Below are positions 41,792 through 50,611 of a stretch of DNA of 64,000 nucleotides, piece after piece. The stretch's first letter is position 1; every line of letters starts with the position of its first letter. A model generated the notes under the pieces. The model saw nothing but the letters and a program-made list of their open reading frames with translations, searched no databases and had not been told where the DNA came from. Origin of the DNA: Ruminococcus sp. (lineage in GTDB: Bacteria > Bacillota > Clostridia > Oscillospirales > Ruminococcaceae); contig JAJQGO010000013.1 of the NCBI GenBank assembly GCA_021200415.1, positions 310,986-374,985 of the forward strand, given 5' to 3'. The translations under genes and the position numbers were made by a program.

Positions 41792-43192
41792 TTACATTTC
41801 CTCGATGGTATAAACTGCTTCATTTTCTTCCTGTTCCCTGCGCTTTTTCAGGAATTTGAGAGTCTGGTCGGGATAGCAGATATAGCTCATGAGATCCTCT
41901 TCAGAGCGTGCAAGGTCGCCGAGAGCCTTCTTAGCGTTTTCGAAGTCCTCGCCGGTGCGTTTTACGTCCTCCTCGCGGCAGTCAATCGGCTGTCCTCCCT
42001 CTCCGAGAACCTTTGTGATAAGCTCCTCGCTGACAGGCGCGGGAGCGATTCCGTATTCGCCCTTGATGTAATTTTTAACCTCCTTGGAAATACTCTTGTA
42101 GCGTTCGCCCATGAGGACGTTTGTTACAGCCTGATTTCCCACCATCTGCGAAAGAGGCGTTACAAGAGGCGGATAGCCGAGATCCTTGCGAACCTGCGGA
42201 ATTTCCTTCAAAGCGGAGTCAAATTTATCCATAGCTCCCATATCCGTGAGATTTGCAATCATATTTGAAAGCATACCGCCGGGAACCTTGTAAACAAGCG
42301 CCTGAGCGTCCGTAGCAAGGCTTTTCGGGTTAATCTGACCGTTGTCTACGTACTTCTGCTTAACAGGCTTAAAGAAGTCGTTTACCTGATTGATTATATC
42401 CTCATCAAGACCTGTTTCAATGCCGTACTGCTGGAGAGCGTAGTACATTGTTTCGGTGGAGGGCTGAGATGTTCCGCCCGAGAAGCACGATGTAGCGGTA
42501 TCAATAACGTCAATGCCGGATTCAACAGCCTTAGTCAGCGTCATATAAGCCATACCCGTTGTGCTGTGCGTGTGGAGGATAAGAGGCATATCGCCAACAG
42601 CGTCCTTGATTCCCTTGATAAGGTGTTCAGCCTCATAAGGAGTCATAGTGCCTGCCATATCCTTGAGGCAGATTGTCTGGAATCCCATTCGCTGAAGCTC
42701 ACGGCACATTTCGATATACTTATCAACAGTGTGAACAGGGCTTTGCGTATATGAGATACAGCCGGAAGCAACTGTGTTTTCGTTAGCGTATTTCATTGTT
42801 GCGTTCAGAGCGGTTTCGATATTTCTGAAATCGTTAAGAGCGTCGAAAATACGTATAACGTCAATGCCGTTTTTAATTGAAAGCTCGATGAACTTTTCAA
42901 CAACATCGTCGTGGTAATGCTTGTATCCGAGAAGATTCTGACCTCTCAGGAGCATTTGCAGCTTGTTGTTGGGCAGCATTTTTCTGAGCTTGCGCAGACG
43001 CTCCCACGGATCCTCGTTCAGGTAGCGCAGACATGAATCAAAGGTAGCTCCGCCCCAGCACTCAATAGAGTAGTATCCTGCCTTGTCCATTACAGGGAGA
43101 ATTTCCTCATAATCGGAGTATGGGAGACGCGTTGCCATGAGAGACTGATTCGCGTCACGCAGAACAGTTTCGGTAAATTGAACTTTTTTCAT
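41792..43192 (-). CDS. oadA: Decarboxylase alpha subunit (carboxyltransferase)
   Basis: 466 residues. TETVLRDANQSLMATR at the start, SIECWGGATFDSCLRYLNEDPWERL near 43-67 and HTHSTTGMAYMTLTKAVESG near 207 are signatures of the oxaloacetate decarboxylase/pyruvate carboxylase transferase domain with its metal site (Asp, HxH, Lys). The biotin domain is a separate gene here. The substrate is most likely oxaloacetate, yielding pyruvate and a Na+ gradient. Confidence 0.95.
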   Translation of the reverse strand: MKKVQFTETVLRDANQSLMATRLPYSDYEEILPVMDKAGYYSIECWGGATFDSCLRYLNEDPWERLRKLRKMLPNNKLQMLLRGQNLLGYKHYHDDVVEKFIELSIKNGIDVIRIFDALNDFRNIETALNATMKYANENTVASGCISYTQSPVHTVDKYIEMCRELQRMGFQTICLKDMAGTMTPYEAEHLIKGIKDAVGDMPLILHTHSTTGMAYMTLTKAVESGIDVIDTATSCFSGGTSQPSTETMYYALQQYGIETGLDEDIINQVNDFFKPVKQKYVDNGQINPKSLATDAQALVYKVPGGMLSNMIANLTDMGAMDKFDSALKEIPQVRKDLGYPPLVTPLSQMVGNQAVTNVLMGERYKSISKEVKNYIKGEYGIAPAPVSEELITKVLGEGGQPIDCREEDVKRTGEDFENAKKALGDLARSEEDLMSYICYPDQTLKFLKKRREQEENEAVYTIEEM

Positions 43193-43415
43193 TTATGGAC
43201 CTCCTTATAAATAAAACATAAATTGCTATAAGAAAACACCGCAGCTATACGCAGCGCTGCATTGTGAAGAAAATTTCAAAGAGAATTGCCTCATGTAATT
43301 ATAGCACATCATTATGAAATTTTCCACATTTTTTTGTGTTTCCTTGATTTTTAATTTTCAAGCCCTTTTAATGAGAAAAAATAAGGCTATATCATGCAAA
43401 AAGTATTGTATTGCC

Positions 43416-44405
43416 TTAAACAAGCCACGGATTTTCCTTTCCGGCTATATTCAAGGCTGCTCCCGCAATTGAATCGCGCACCATAGTTTCAACAGCCTGC
43501 TTTGTATAGAAAGCCATGTGGTGCGTTATGCAGACATTGGGGTAGCTGCTGAGCAGATACATATTTTTGTTCCGCAGAACATCCCCACGCCTGTCATAAT
43601 AAAAAAGTTCGGATTCGTCCTCTACAACATCAAGTCCCGCAGCACCGATTTTTCCGCTGTCCAAACCGCTTATGAGTGCAGAGCTGTCAATGAGTGCGCC
43701 TCTTGCGGTATTGATAAGGACAACTCCGTCCTTCATAAACGACAGAGCCTCCGAGCTTATCATGTACTTGGTTTCAGCGTTGGCGGGAGCGTGAAGAGTA
43801 ATTATATCCGAGCTTTCATAAAGCTTGTCAAGAGTCACATATTCGGCGTATGCGGCAGCTTTTTCGTTGGGGTGGGGAGAGCTTGCGAGAATCCTGCATC
43901 CAAAGCCTGAAAGCATTTCCGCAAGACGCGTGCCTATTCTTCCCGTACCGATAATTCCGACTGTCATGTCGGAAAGCTCACGGCCGATAAGACCTTTTAA
44001 TGTATAATCCTGACTTATAAATCTATTGTTAATGGATTTCATTTTTCTGATGCACATAAGCATGAGCATTATAGTATATTCGGCAACGCCGTCAGGGCCA
44101 TAGGGAGTGTTGGCAATTCTGATTCCCAGCTCTTTTGCGGCAGCCGCGTCAATATGGTCGTAGCCGATTGTGCGTGTAACGAGATATTCTGTTCCCTGAC
44201 TGCGAAAAATTTCCAGCAGCTCACGATTTACGGGAGTGGTAATAATATTTATGTATTTACAGCCCTCCGCAAGATATGCGTTTTCGGGAGTCGGCGTTTC
44301 CGAAGTGGAAATTATATCAATTCCGTATTGGGAGGAATATTTATCAAAAAACTCCCGTTCATCGAATTCACGGAGGTTATAAACCATCATTTTTTCATTT
44401 TTCAT
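43416..44405 (-). CDS. D-2-hydroxyacid dehydrogenase (D-lactate dehydrogenase type)
   Basis: 329 residues from the ATG at 44405. NAD-binding VGIIGTGRIGTRLAEML near 148, catalytic Arg in NTARGALID, Glu in DVVEDESELFYYDRRGD and His in CITHHMAFYT near 300. The DVVEDE and HHMAFYT blocks match D-lactate dehydrogenases and VanH more than phosphoglycerate or glyoxylate enzymes. It probably reduces pyruvate to D-lactate. The ribosome site (AAGAAGTG) is weak. Confidence 0.88.
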   Translation of the reverse strand: MKNEKMMVYNLREFDEREFFDKYSSQYGIDIISTSETPTPENAYLAEGCKYINIITTPVNRELLEIFRSQGTEYLVTRTIGYDHIDAAAAKELGIRIANTPYGPDGVAEYTIMLMLMCIRKMKSINNRFISQDYTLKGLIGRELSDMTVGIIGTGRIGTRLAEMLSGFGCRILASSPHPNEKAAAYAEYVTLDKLYESSDIITLHAPANAETKYMISSEALSFMKDGVVLINTARGALIDSSALISGLDSGKIGAAGLDVVEDESELFYYDRRGDVLRNKNMYLLSSYPNVCITHHMAFYTKQAVETMVRDSIAGAALNIAGKENPWLV

Positions 44406-44519
44406 ACTTATCACTTCTTTATTGCAGTTTTTCTCAAAAAACAAACACCTGTAATTTTACCATATTTCAACCGAAATGTCAAACGCTGATTTGCGATATT
44501 TCCTAAAAAATCGAAAAAA

Positions 44520-45476
44520 TCAAAGCTCAAATCCCATCCGGGAGAGCATGAGAACATCGCCACGGATACAGTTTCCGGAGGTTGTCAGCATATCGCCCGT
44601 AATAGCAGCGTTTGCCCCCGACAGGAATGCCTGTTTACCCGAATTTTCCATAATCGCTCTTCCTGCGGCAAGTCTTATATACGCATCAGGATTAACAAAT
44701 CTGAACATAGCGACAGTCCGCAGAATCTCATCAGAGGTTATCTGCCTTGTGTTTTCAAGAGGAGTTCCCTTTATAGGAGTAAGTGCGTTAATGGGAATGG
44801 ATTTTATATTAAGCTCCGCAAGGCTGAGAGCCATATCAAGTCTGTCCTCCCACGTTTCACCCATGCCTATAATACCGCCCGAGCAAACGTTTAATCCTGC
44901 CCTCTGAGCATCCTTAATGCATCTTATCTTATCGTCATATGTATGGGTAGTGCAGATATTCGGGAAATTTCTGCGTGACGTTTCAATATTTGCGTGATAA
45001 TTTGTTACTCCGGCAGCCTTCAATCTGCGGAGCTGCTCCGCCGTCAGAAGTCCATGTGAGCCGCAAAGCTCAATGCCGCATTCAGCGTGAAGCTTTTTAT
45101 ATGCAGAAACAGCCTTTTCAAAATCCTCCGCGCTGAGGGTTCTGCCTGCGGTAACAATCGAGTACCTGTGGACTCCCTGAGCCTGATTCCGCTTGCAGTC
45201 CTCCGCAATTTCGTTTTCATCAAGGAAGGGATATTCGTCAATCCCTGTACAGTGATGAGCCGATTGAGCGCAGAATTTGCAGTTTTCGGAGCAGCGTCCG
45301 CTTTTTCCGTTTATAATAGTACACAGATTGACGGAATTTCCGCATAAAGCGGATCTTATTTTGTCAGCTCCGCAGCAAAGTGTTTTCAGATCTTCAGTAA
45401 AGAAAAAATACGGCTTATCATCTCTTGTAAGACGTCTGCCATTTATTATTTCATCTGCCAATTTTAAAATATCCAT
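44520..45476 (-). CDS. bioB: Biotin synthase (radical SAM)
   Basis: 318 residues from the ATG at 45476 behind AGAGGTG. The radical-SAM cluster is CSENCKFCAQSAHH near 56-69 (CxxxCxxC). NYHANIETSRRNFPNICTTHTYDDKI-type sequence near 155-178 and GGIIGMGETWEDRLDMALSL near 190 are BioB hallmarks. It inserts sulfur into dethiobiotin. No other biotin genes are nearby, so it may work on imported dethiobiotin or with genes elsewhere. The biotin-dependent decarboxylase lies about 1.3 kb further on. Confidence 0.95.
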   Translation of the reverse strand: MDILKLADEIINGRRLTRDDKPYFFFTEDLKTLCCGADKIRSALCGNSVNLCTIINGKSGRCSENCKFCAQSAHHCTGIDEYPFLDENEIAEDCKRNQAQGVHRYSIVTAGRTLSAEDFEKAVSAYKKLHAECGIELCGSHGLLTAEQLRRLKAAGVTNYHANIETSRRNFPNICTTHTYDDKIRCIKDAQRAGLNVCSGGIIGMGETWEDRLDMALSLAELNIKSIPINALTPIKGTPLENTRQITSDEILRTVAMFRFVNPDAYIRLAAGRAIMENSGKQAFLSGANAAITGDMLTTSGNCIRGDVLMLSRMGFEL

Positions 45477-45511
45477 ATATTGCACCTCTTACAGCAGCAT
45501 CCAAAATCCGG

Positions 45512-45553
45512 ATACTACCATAGTATTATAGCACTGATAACAGGAAAAATCAA
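45512..45553 (-). promoter_or_regulatory. bioB promoter with overlapping palindrome
   Basis: Minus strand TTGATT (plus 45548-45553), 17 bp, TATAAT (plus 45525-45530). ATACTA-CCA-TAGTAT (45512-45526) is a perfect 6-3-6 palindrome overlapping the -10 edge and start site. It resembles neither the BirA nor the BioR box that I know. Confidence 0.65.
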
Positions 45554-45611
45554 CCTTATCGGGACAAAAAAATCTGCGCCGCACAAAAGCATACGCAGAT
45601 TTAATATGACT

Positions 45612-46046
45612 TTAAAGAAACTCTCTTACGTCGGACACAAGCTTCTCTTCGGAGCTTATGAGATTTTTCGCAAGGCTTTTTGATTTCTCATCGGCAGCCT
45701 TATATTGATTCAGATAACGTGAAAGGGATTTTATCCCCATATTGCAGCCGTCTGTGATAAGATCGGCTACAGTTGAATCGGAATCGTTTACGGCAAGCTT
45801 CATATTCGTCTTTATCCATGACATACTCTTTGCCATTGCTGCCGGTTCCTTTCCGGAATCATGAAATCTGTGAAGCTGTTCGTTTATATCGTCCTGCAAT
45901 TTCCCGTGAGCCTCTCTGCATCCCATAAGACGATTCTTCAGCACGTCGCTTTTTGTGTATTCAAGCAAATCGTCAATTGAAGTAATTCCCATTCGTATTC
46001 CTGCGTCGCATTCCCTCAGAAGTCTGACAGTATCCTGTTCTATCAT
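45612..46046 (-). CDS. Hypothetical all-helical protein (ferritin-like/DUF2383-like pattern)
   Basis: 144 residues, ATG at 46046 behind AAAGGAGG. Four long amphipathic helices are predicted from heptad-like spacing (VRLLRECDAGIRMGITSIDDLL, LMGCREAHGKLQDDINEQLHRF given only in part), Met- and Lys-rich with no signal peptide. The pattern resembles PA2169/DUF2383-type four-helix bundles, but conserved metal ligands are not obvious. Repeat copy F forms the start of its leader. Confidence 0.6.
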   Translation of the reverse strand: MIEQDTVRLLRECDAGIRMGITSIDDLLEYTKSDVLKNRLMGCREAHGKLQDDINEQLHRFHDSGKEPAAMAKSMSWIKTNMKLAVNDSDSTVADLITDGCNMGIKSLSRYLNQYKAADEKSKSLAKNLISSEEKLVSDVREFL

Positions 46047-46063
46047 AACAATCCTCCTTTATA

Positions 46064-46119
46064 AATTGGCGAGTAAATGTGCGGCAAAGCCGTCAGGCGT
46101 GCTTTGTGCGGTGTTGCCT
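46064..46119 (-). repeat. Dispersed repeat, copy F (one end only)
   Basis: On the minus strand: AGGCAACACCGCACAAAGCA, then CGCCTGACGGCTTTGCCGC and ACATTTACTCGCCAATTT. It matches copy E from its outer end through CGCCAATTT, then stops 3 bp before the AAAGGAGG ribosome site of the hypothetical gene. Confidence 0.85.
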
Positions 46120-46175
46120 ATAATATAATCTCACATTTTGGGGAAAATATTCGTGTTGCATGAATGTAACAGGTG

Positions 46176-46204
46176 TTGACAAATACCCTACGGGGGTATA
46201 TAAT
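46176..46204 (+). promoter_or_regulatory. csoR-copA promoter with CsoR operator in the spacer
   Basis: TTGACA (46176-46181), 17 bp, TATAAT (46199-46204). The spacer carries ATACCC-TACGG-GGGTAT (46183-46199), the G/C-tract inverted repeat bound by copper-sensing CsoR. Bound repressor would block polymerase directly. Confidence 0.9.
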
Positions 46205-46233
46205 ATATGCAAAGCATAAGCGAGGTGAGATTA

Positions 46234-46542
46234 GTGGAACAGGAAAATAAATGCCAATGCTCCAATAAAACAAAGATTCGCTCGGAGGAGGAGTATAAAA
46301 AGCTCATAAACCGTCTTAACCGCATTGAGGGTCAGATAAGAGGCATACGCGGAATGGTCGAAAAAAATGCCTACTGTACCGATATTCTCGTACAGGTCGC
46401 AGCGGCTAATGCCGCGCTGAACGCTTTTAACAAGGAGCTTCTGGCAAATCATATAAGAACCTGCGTCGCTGAGGACATCAGAAACGGCAAGGACGAGGTT
46501 ATTGATGATCTCGTCTGCACATTGCAGAAGCTTATGAAATAA
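46234..46542 (+). CDS. csoR: CsoR-family copper-sensing repressor
   Basis: 102 residues from the GTG at 46234, preferred because AGGTGA precedes it; an ATG at 46207 lies too near the promoter. The fold is all-helical: LINRLNRIEGQIRGIRGMVE is the family signature, and the copper ligands are Cys in NAYCTDIL and the His/Cys pair in NHIRTCV. An extra N-terminal CQC may bind metal. It represses its own operon until Cu(I) binds. copA follows 18 bp downstream. Confidence 0.92.
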   Translation: MEQENKCQCSNKTKIRSEEEYKKLINRLNRIEGQIRGIRGMVEKNAYCTDILVQVAAANAALNAFNKELLANHIRTCVAEDIRNGKDEVIDDLVCTLQKLMK

Positions 46543-46560
46543 ACGCTTGAGGAGGTAAAT

Positions 46561-49062
46561 ATGGAACAGTTTACGGTAACAGGCATGACCTGTGCGGCGT
46601 GCAGCACACGTGTTGAAAAGGCAGTATCCAAGGTTGCAGGAGTAACCTCATGCTCGGTAAGCCTGCTGACAAATTCTATGGGCGTTGAGGGAACGGCAAG
46701 CGATGAAATGATTATTGCGGCTGTTGAAGCCGCAGGCTACGGCGCTTTGAGAAAAGGCGCGGATAAAAAAACCTCCGCTGCCGATGGGGAGGACTCCCTT
46801 GCCGACCATGAAACGCCAAAGCTTAAACGGCGTCTTATATGGTCGCTTGTATTTCTCGTTGTACTCATGTATTTCTCGATGGGTCACACCATGTGGGGAT
46901 TTCCGCTGCCCTCCGTAATTGCGGATAACCACGTTGCAATGGGACTTATTCAGCTGCTGCTTACGGCCGCGGTAATGGTTATCAATCAGAAGTTTTTTAT
47001 AAGCGGATTCAAAGGTCTTATACACCGTGCCCCGAACATGGATACTCTCGTGGCACTTGGCTCGGGAGCTTCATTTGTATACAGCGTCTATGCGCTTTTC
47101 GCCATGACGGATGCCCAGCTTAAAGGAAATACAGACGCAGTTATGCATTATATGCACGAGCTGTATTTCGAATCCGCGGCAATGATTCTCACCCTGATAA
47201 CTGTGGGAAAAATGCTTGAGGCACGCTCAAAGGGCAAAACAACCGATGCCCTCAAGGGACTTATGAAATTAGCTCCGAAAAGAGCAGCCGTCATAAGAAA
47301 CGGCACGGAATCCATTGTTCCCATTGAAGATGTGAGAAAGGGCGATATATTTGTTGTGCGTCCGGGAGAAAATATTCCCGTGGACGGAATTGTACTTGAG
47401 GGAAGCAGTGCCGTCAATGAATCGGCGCTTACCGGCGAAAGCATTCCCGTGGATAAGGCAGAGGGCGATTACGTTTCGGCTGCTACGGTAAATCAGTCGG
47501 GATTTATAAAATGCGAGGCTTCGAGAGTCGGCGAGGATACAACGCTTTCGCAGATAATAAAAATGGTGAGCGACGCCTCCGCAACAAAGGCTCCGATTGC
47601 CAAGATAGCAGACAAGGTTTCGGGAGTTTTTGTTCCCATTGTCATTGCGATTGCGGCTGTTACAATACTTGTATGGATTCTTGCCGGACAAAGCTTCGGA
47701 TATGCCCTTGCGCGCGGAATTTCAGTGCTTGTAATAAGCTGCCCCTGCGCTCTCGGACTTGCAACTCCCGTAGCGATAATGGTCGGCAGCGGAATGGGAG
47801 CTAAAAATGGCATTCTCTTTAAAACGGCAGTTTCCCTTGAGGAGGCAGGAAAAACCGAGATTGCGGCTCTCGACAAGACAGGTACTATTACAAGCGGTAA
47901 GCCGAAGGTTACGGATATTGTCCCTGCGGAGGGAATTTCAGCTGACGAGCTTCTTGCGGAGGCATATGCCCTCGAAAACAAAAGCGAGCATCCTCTCGCA
48001 AAAGCCGTGATAAAAAGGGCTGAGGAAAGCGGCACACAGCTGAAGGAGGTCAGCAAATTCAAGGCTCTCCCCGGAAACGGATTATCCGCAGCTCTGGGCG
48101 GAGATGAGCTTACAGGCGGCAGCATGAAATTTATCTCGGAAAAATTCGGCGTACCCGAATATATGCGGAAAAAGGCGGATGAGCTTTCGGAGAAGGGCAA
48201 AACTCCTATGCTGTTTTGCAGAAACGGCAGCCTGAGAGGAATAATTGCCGTTGCGGATGTTATTAAGCCCGAAAGCGCGCAGGCTATCCGTGAGCTTCAA
48301 AGCATGGGCATAAGAGTTGTTATGCTGACGGGCGACAACGAACGCACCGCAAAGGCTATCGGGAAACAGGCAGGTGTTGATGAGGTAATTGCAGGAGTTC
48401 TGCCAGAGGGCAAGGAAAGCGTTATACGCAGGCTCAAAGAACAGGGCAAGGTTGCAATGGTTGGTGACGGCATTAACGATGCTCCTGCCCTTACCCGTGC
48501 CGATATAGGAATTGCCATCGGCGCAGGAACAGATGTTGCAATCGACGCGGCGGACGTTGTGCTTATGAAAAGCCGCCTGACTGATGTTCCGGCTGCAATA
48601 AGGCTTAGCCGCGCAACGTTGAAAAATATACGTGAGAATCTGTTTTGGGCGTTTATTTATAATATAATCGGTATTCCCCTTGCCGCAGGCGTATGGATAC
48701 CGCTGCTCGGTCTGAAGCTGAATCCTATGTTTGGAGCAGCCGCAATGAGCTTATCAAGCTTCTGCGTGGTTACGAATGCTCTGCGGCTCAATTTCTTTAA
48801 TGTTCATAATCCTGCAAAGGATAAGAAAATAAAAAAACATCACAAGGAGAAAAAAACTATGAAAAAAACATTGAAAATCGAAGGCATGATGTGCGGACAC
48901 TGCGAGGCAGCTGTTAAAAAGGCTCTGGAGGCAATTTCAGGAGTAAGCGAAGCCGAGGTCAGCCACGAGGCAGGAACTGCCGTTGTAACCTTAACTGAGG
49001 ACGTACCCTTTGAGGTGCTGAAAAAAGCCGTAGAGGACAAGGATTATACGGTCGTTGGCTGA
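46561..49062 (+). CDS. copA: Copper-exporting P1B-type ATPase with a C-terminal CopZ-like domain
   Basis: 833 residues. N-terminal heavy-metal domain with GMTCAACS (8-15). Membrane core with the copper-binding [12 protein letters not shown]-domain phosphorylation site DKTGT, ATP-binding HPLAKAV, TGDN and GDGINDAP. After the last helices a Lys-rich linker leads into a second heavy-metal domain (about 767-833, GMMCGHCE). It exports Cu(I). A C-terminal metal domain is unusual for bacterial CopA; it begins exactly at an internal ATG with its own ribosome site (see nested copZ). Confidence 0.95.
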   Translation: MEQFTVTGMTCAACSTRVEKAVSKVAGVTSCSVSLLTNSMGVEGTASDEMIIAAVEAAGYGALRKGADKKTSAADGEDSLADHETPKLKRRLIWSLVFLVVLMYFSMGHTMWGFPLPSVIADNHVAMGLIQLLLTAAVMVINQKFFISGFKGLIHRAPNMDTLVALGSGASFVYSVYALFAMTDAQLKGNTDAVMHYMHELYFESAAMILTLITVGKMLEARSKGKTTDALKGLMKLAPKRAAVIRNGTESIVPIEDVRKGDIFVVRPGENIPVDGIVLEGSSAVNESALTGESIPVDKAEGDYVSAATVNQSGFIKCEASRVGEDTTLSQIIKMVSDASATKAPIAKIADKVSGVFVPIVIAIAAVTILVWILAGQSFGYALARGISVLVISCPCALGLATPVAIMVGSGMGAKNGILFKTAVSLEEAGKTEIAALDKTGTITSGKPKVTDIVPAEGISADELLAEAYALENKSEHPLAKAVIKRAEESGTQLKEVSKFKALPGNGLSAALGGDELTGGSMKFISEKFGVPEYMRKKADELSEKGKTPMLFCRNGSLRGIIAVADVIKPESAQAIRELQSMGIRVVMLTGDNERTAKAIGKQAGVDEVIAGVLPEGKESVIRRLKEQGKVAMVGDGINDAPALTRADIGIAIGAGTDVAIDAADVVLMKSRLTDVPAAIRLSRATLKNIRENLFWAFIYNIIGIPLAAGVWIPLLGLKLNPMFGAAAMSLSSFCVVTNALRLNFFNVHNPAKDKKIKKHHKEKKTMKKTLKIEGMMCGHCEAAVKKALEAISGVSEAEVSHEAGTAVVTLTEDVPFEVLKKAVEDKDYTVVG
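48859..49062 (+). CDS. copZ: Nested in-frame CopZ-like copper chaperone
   Basis: 67 residues, the normal CopZ length, in the same frame as copA and sharing its stop. AAGGAG at 48844-48849 lies 9 nt before the ATG. The protein starts [20 protein letters not shown], exactly where a free chaperone would. The Lys-rich copA linker just before it is what the ribosome site encodes. Either free CopZ is made by internal initiation as well as the fusion, or a lost stop codon recently joined two genes. Confidence 0.65.
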   Translation: MKKTLKIEGMMCGHCEAAVKKALEAISGVSEAEVSHEAGTAVVTLTEDVPFEVLKKAVEDKDYTVVG

Positions 49063-49073
49063 GAATAGCAAAA

Positions 49074-49094
49074 GGGACGCTGATGAAGCGTCCC
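49074..49094 (-). terminator. Terminator between copA and yqfD
   Basis: GGGACGCT (49074-49081) pairs with AGCGTCCC (49087-49094). On the minus strand TTTTGC follows; the plus direction has only a T-poor tail. Confidence 0.75.
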
Positions 49095-49097
49095 GAA

Positions 49098-50261
49098 TTA
49101 TTTTATAAAGATTTCCTTCTGCTGACCTATTTCGCCCTCCAGCGTGTAGGTAACGGTATATGTAAGCTCATTTCCGCTTTTTTCGGGAGTTATTTCACGG
49201 CTGAGTATTTCCTCGTCCGCCAGAAAATTTTTCTCATAAAGATAAATTTTATCCATGATTATTTCCTCAAGCTCCTCATCGGTGTATTCCTTTTCCACAA
49301 GCTCCGTTTCGGTGAGCTTTTTTCTGACTATGCTGACGGGAATGGATTTCCCGAAAACCTCCAGCTGATTTTCATACAGCTCCTCCCATGCGGAGCTGTA
49401 ATCGTTTCTCCCGATAAAAAGAGGTATCTTCAGATTGAACAGGTACAGATACTTTTCGCTTTCCGTATTTCCCGTGGGAACGTAGGCTGACGATTTGTAT
49501 TCCTCGCTGAAAACGACTGTTTCCTCGTAAATTCCGGTAATTACGCCCATTGCGTGATGCTTTGTGACATGGCCTGTGGAATCCTCAATAACTCCGCTTA
49601 TAAGCATATCTCCCGGCATTACGTAATCTCCGACAATTCTCATAAGCTGTCCGTCATATACCGATGTTGAGGTTATCTGCGCCGCCCTGTCGGCAACCAC
49701 ATTACAGGGCATTCTGTCATGAAGCATATCCGGCTTTTCCACAATTTCCGTTACCTCCACAACAAGGCGATTCCCCGTGCGCCGTATTGCCGCCCATGAT
49801 ATATCCTCAATCATTATGCGCAGCTCATTTTCACAATAGCTGAAATCGATACTGCTTATGAAGGTTCCCTGCTTTATATCAAGCTCCTCAAGAGCGGCAA
49901 TTATTACATCTTCGCTGACGTTGGTATTGCCCTGAACATCTATAGTAACCACAATGCTTGAGAAATACCATATTGCCGCAGCTGCCGCAGCCGCGCCAAT
50001 GCCTATGCCGATTCTTTTTCTGTATTTCCTCAGCTTTTTCGATAAGGTTTCATGTTCAAAATATTTAATCTCTACGCCGCATTCCTTTGCAAAATCCAGC
50101 ACCTTCGGCAGGTCATGGCGGTATATTTCACCATAAAAGACACCGCTGCGCACATATTGCTTAAAGCAATAGATATGTCCGCAGTGAATTTTATTTATGA
50201 ATTTATAAAGACCTCTGCCCTCCGCATTGATTTTAACGCTCCCCCTCAGCTGATTGTGCAT
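49098..50261 (-). CDS. yqfD: Sporulation protein YqfD family
   Basis: 387 residues. N-terminal cytosolic part (LYKFINKIHCGHIYCFKQYV), one membrane helix (about 90-108, IGIGIGAAAAAAAIWYFSSI), and a long extracytoplasmic part with the YqfD signatures NTNVSEDVIIAALEELDI, ISWAAIRRTGNRLVVEVTE and DYVMPGDMLISGVI. In Bacillus it acts in forespore engulfment/coat stages. Its start overlaps yqfC by 29 bp. Confidence 0.92.
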   Translation of the reverse strand: MHNQLRGSVKINAEGRGLYKFINKIHCGHIYCFKQYVRSGVFYGEIYRHDLPKVLDFAKECGVEIKYFEHETLSKKLRKYRKRIGIGIGAAAAAAAIWYFSSIVVTIDVQGNTNVSEDVIIAALEELDIKQGTFISSIDFSYCENELRIMIEDISWAAIRRTGNRLVVEVTEIVEKPDMLHDRMPCNVVADRAAQITSTSVYDGQLMRIVGDYVMPGDMLISGVIEDSTGHVTKHHAMGVITGIYEETVVFSEEYKSSAYVPTGNTESEKYLYLFNLKIPLFIGRNDYSSAWEELYENQLEVFGKSIPVSIVRKKLTETELVEKEYTDEELEEIIMDKIYLYEKNFLADEEILSREITPEKSGNELTYTVTYTLEGEIGQQKEIFIK

Positions 50262-50538
50262 TGCTTCTGCCGTTCCTTTCGATAAATTCTATCTGTGAAA
50301 TTTTCCCACGGATTATAAGTCCCTTTGTTTTGAAATCATATGCCTTCAATCCGTTTCCCCATATCTGAATACAAAGTCCGCCTGAAATCAGCCGCATAAA
50401 GACCTCGTTATATTCCTCGATTCGGCGGCAATTTTCAATGAGCAGCTCTCTGTTGCTTTCCAAGTGCATTCCGGGGTTCATATATAGAATATCTCTGCTT
50501 TTATCTGCAATTTTGTCAAACAAGCATATCACTCCCAT
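50233..50538 (-). CDS. yqfC: Sporulation protein YqfC (YabP family)
   Basis: 101 residues. FDKIADKSRDILYMNPGMHLES, then ISGGLCIQIWGNGLKAYDFKTKGLIIRG (key part: LCIQIWGNGL) and the ending KISQIEFIE are YabP/YqfC features. Paired with yqfD as in Bacillus and Clostridia. The ribosome site at the ATG 50538 is poor; the true start is uncertain by a few codons. In sporulating species the pair is under sigma-E. Confidence 0.88.
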   Translation of the reverse strand: MGVICLFDKIADKSRDILYMNPGMHLESNRELLIENCRRIEEYNEVFMRLISGGLCIQIWGNGLKAYDFKTKGLIIRGKISQIEFIERNGRSNAQSAEGER

Positions 50539-50611
50539 AGAATTTTGTTCTATTGAATAATATGCGGCACAACTAAAAAATATAAGTGAGAAGCTTCAGT
50601 GAACAAAAATT

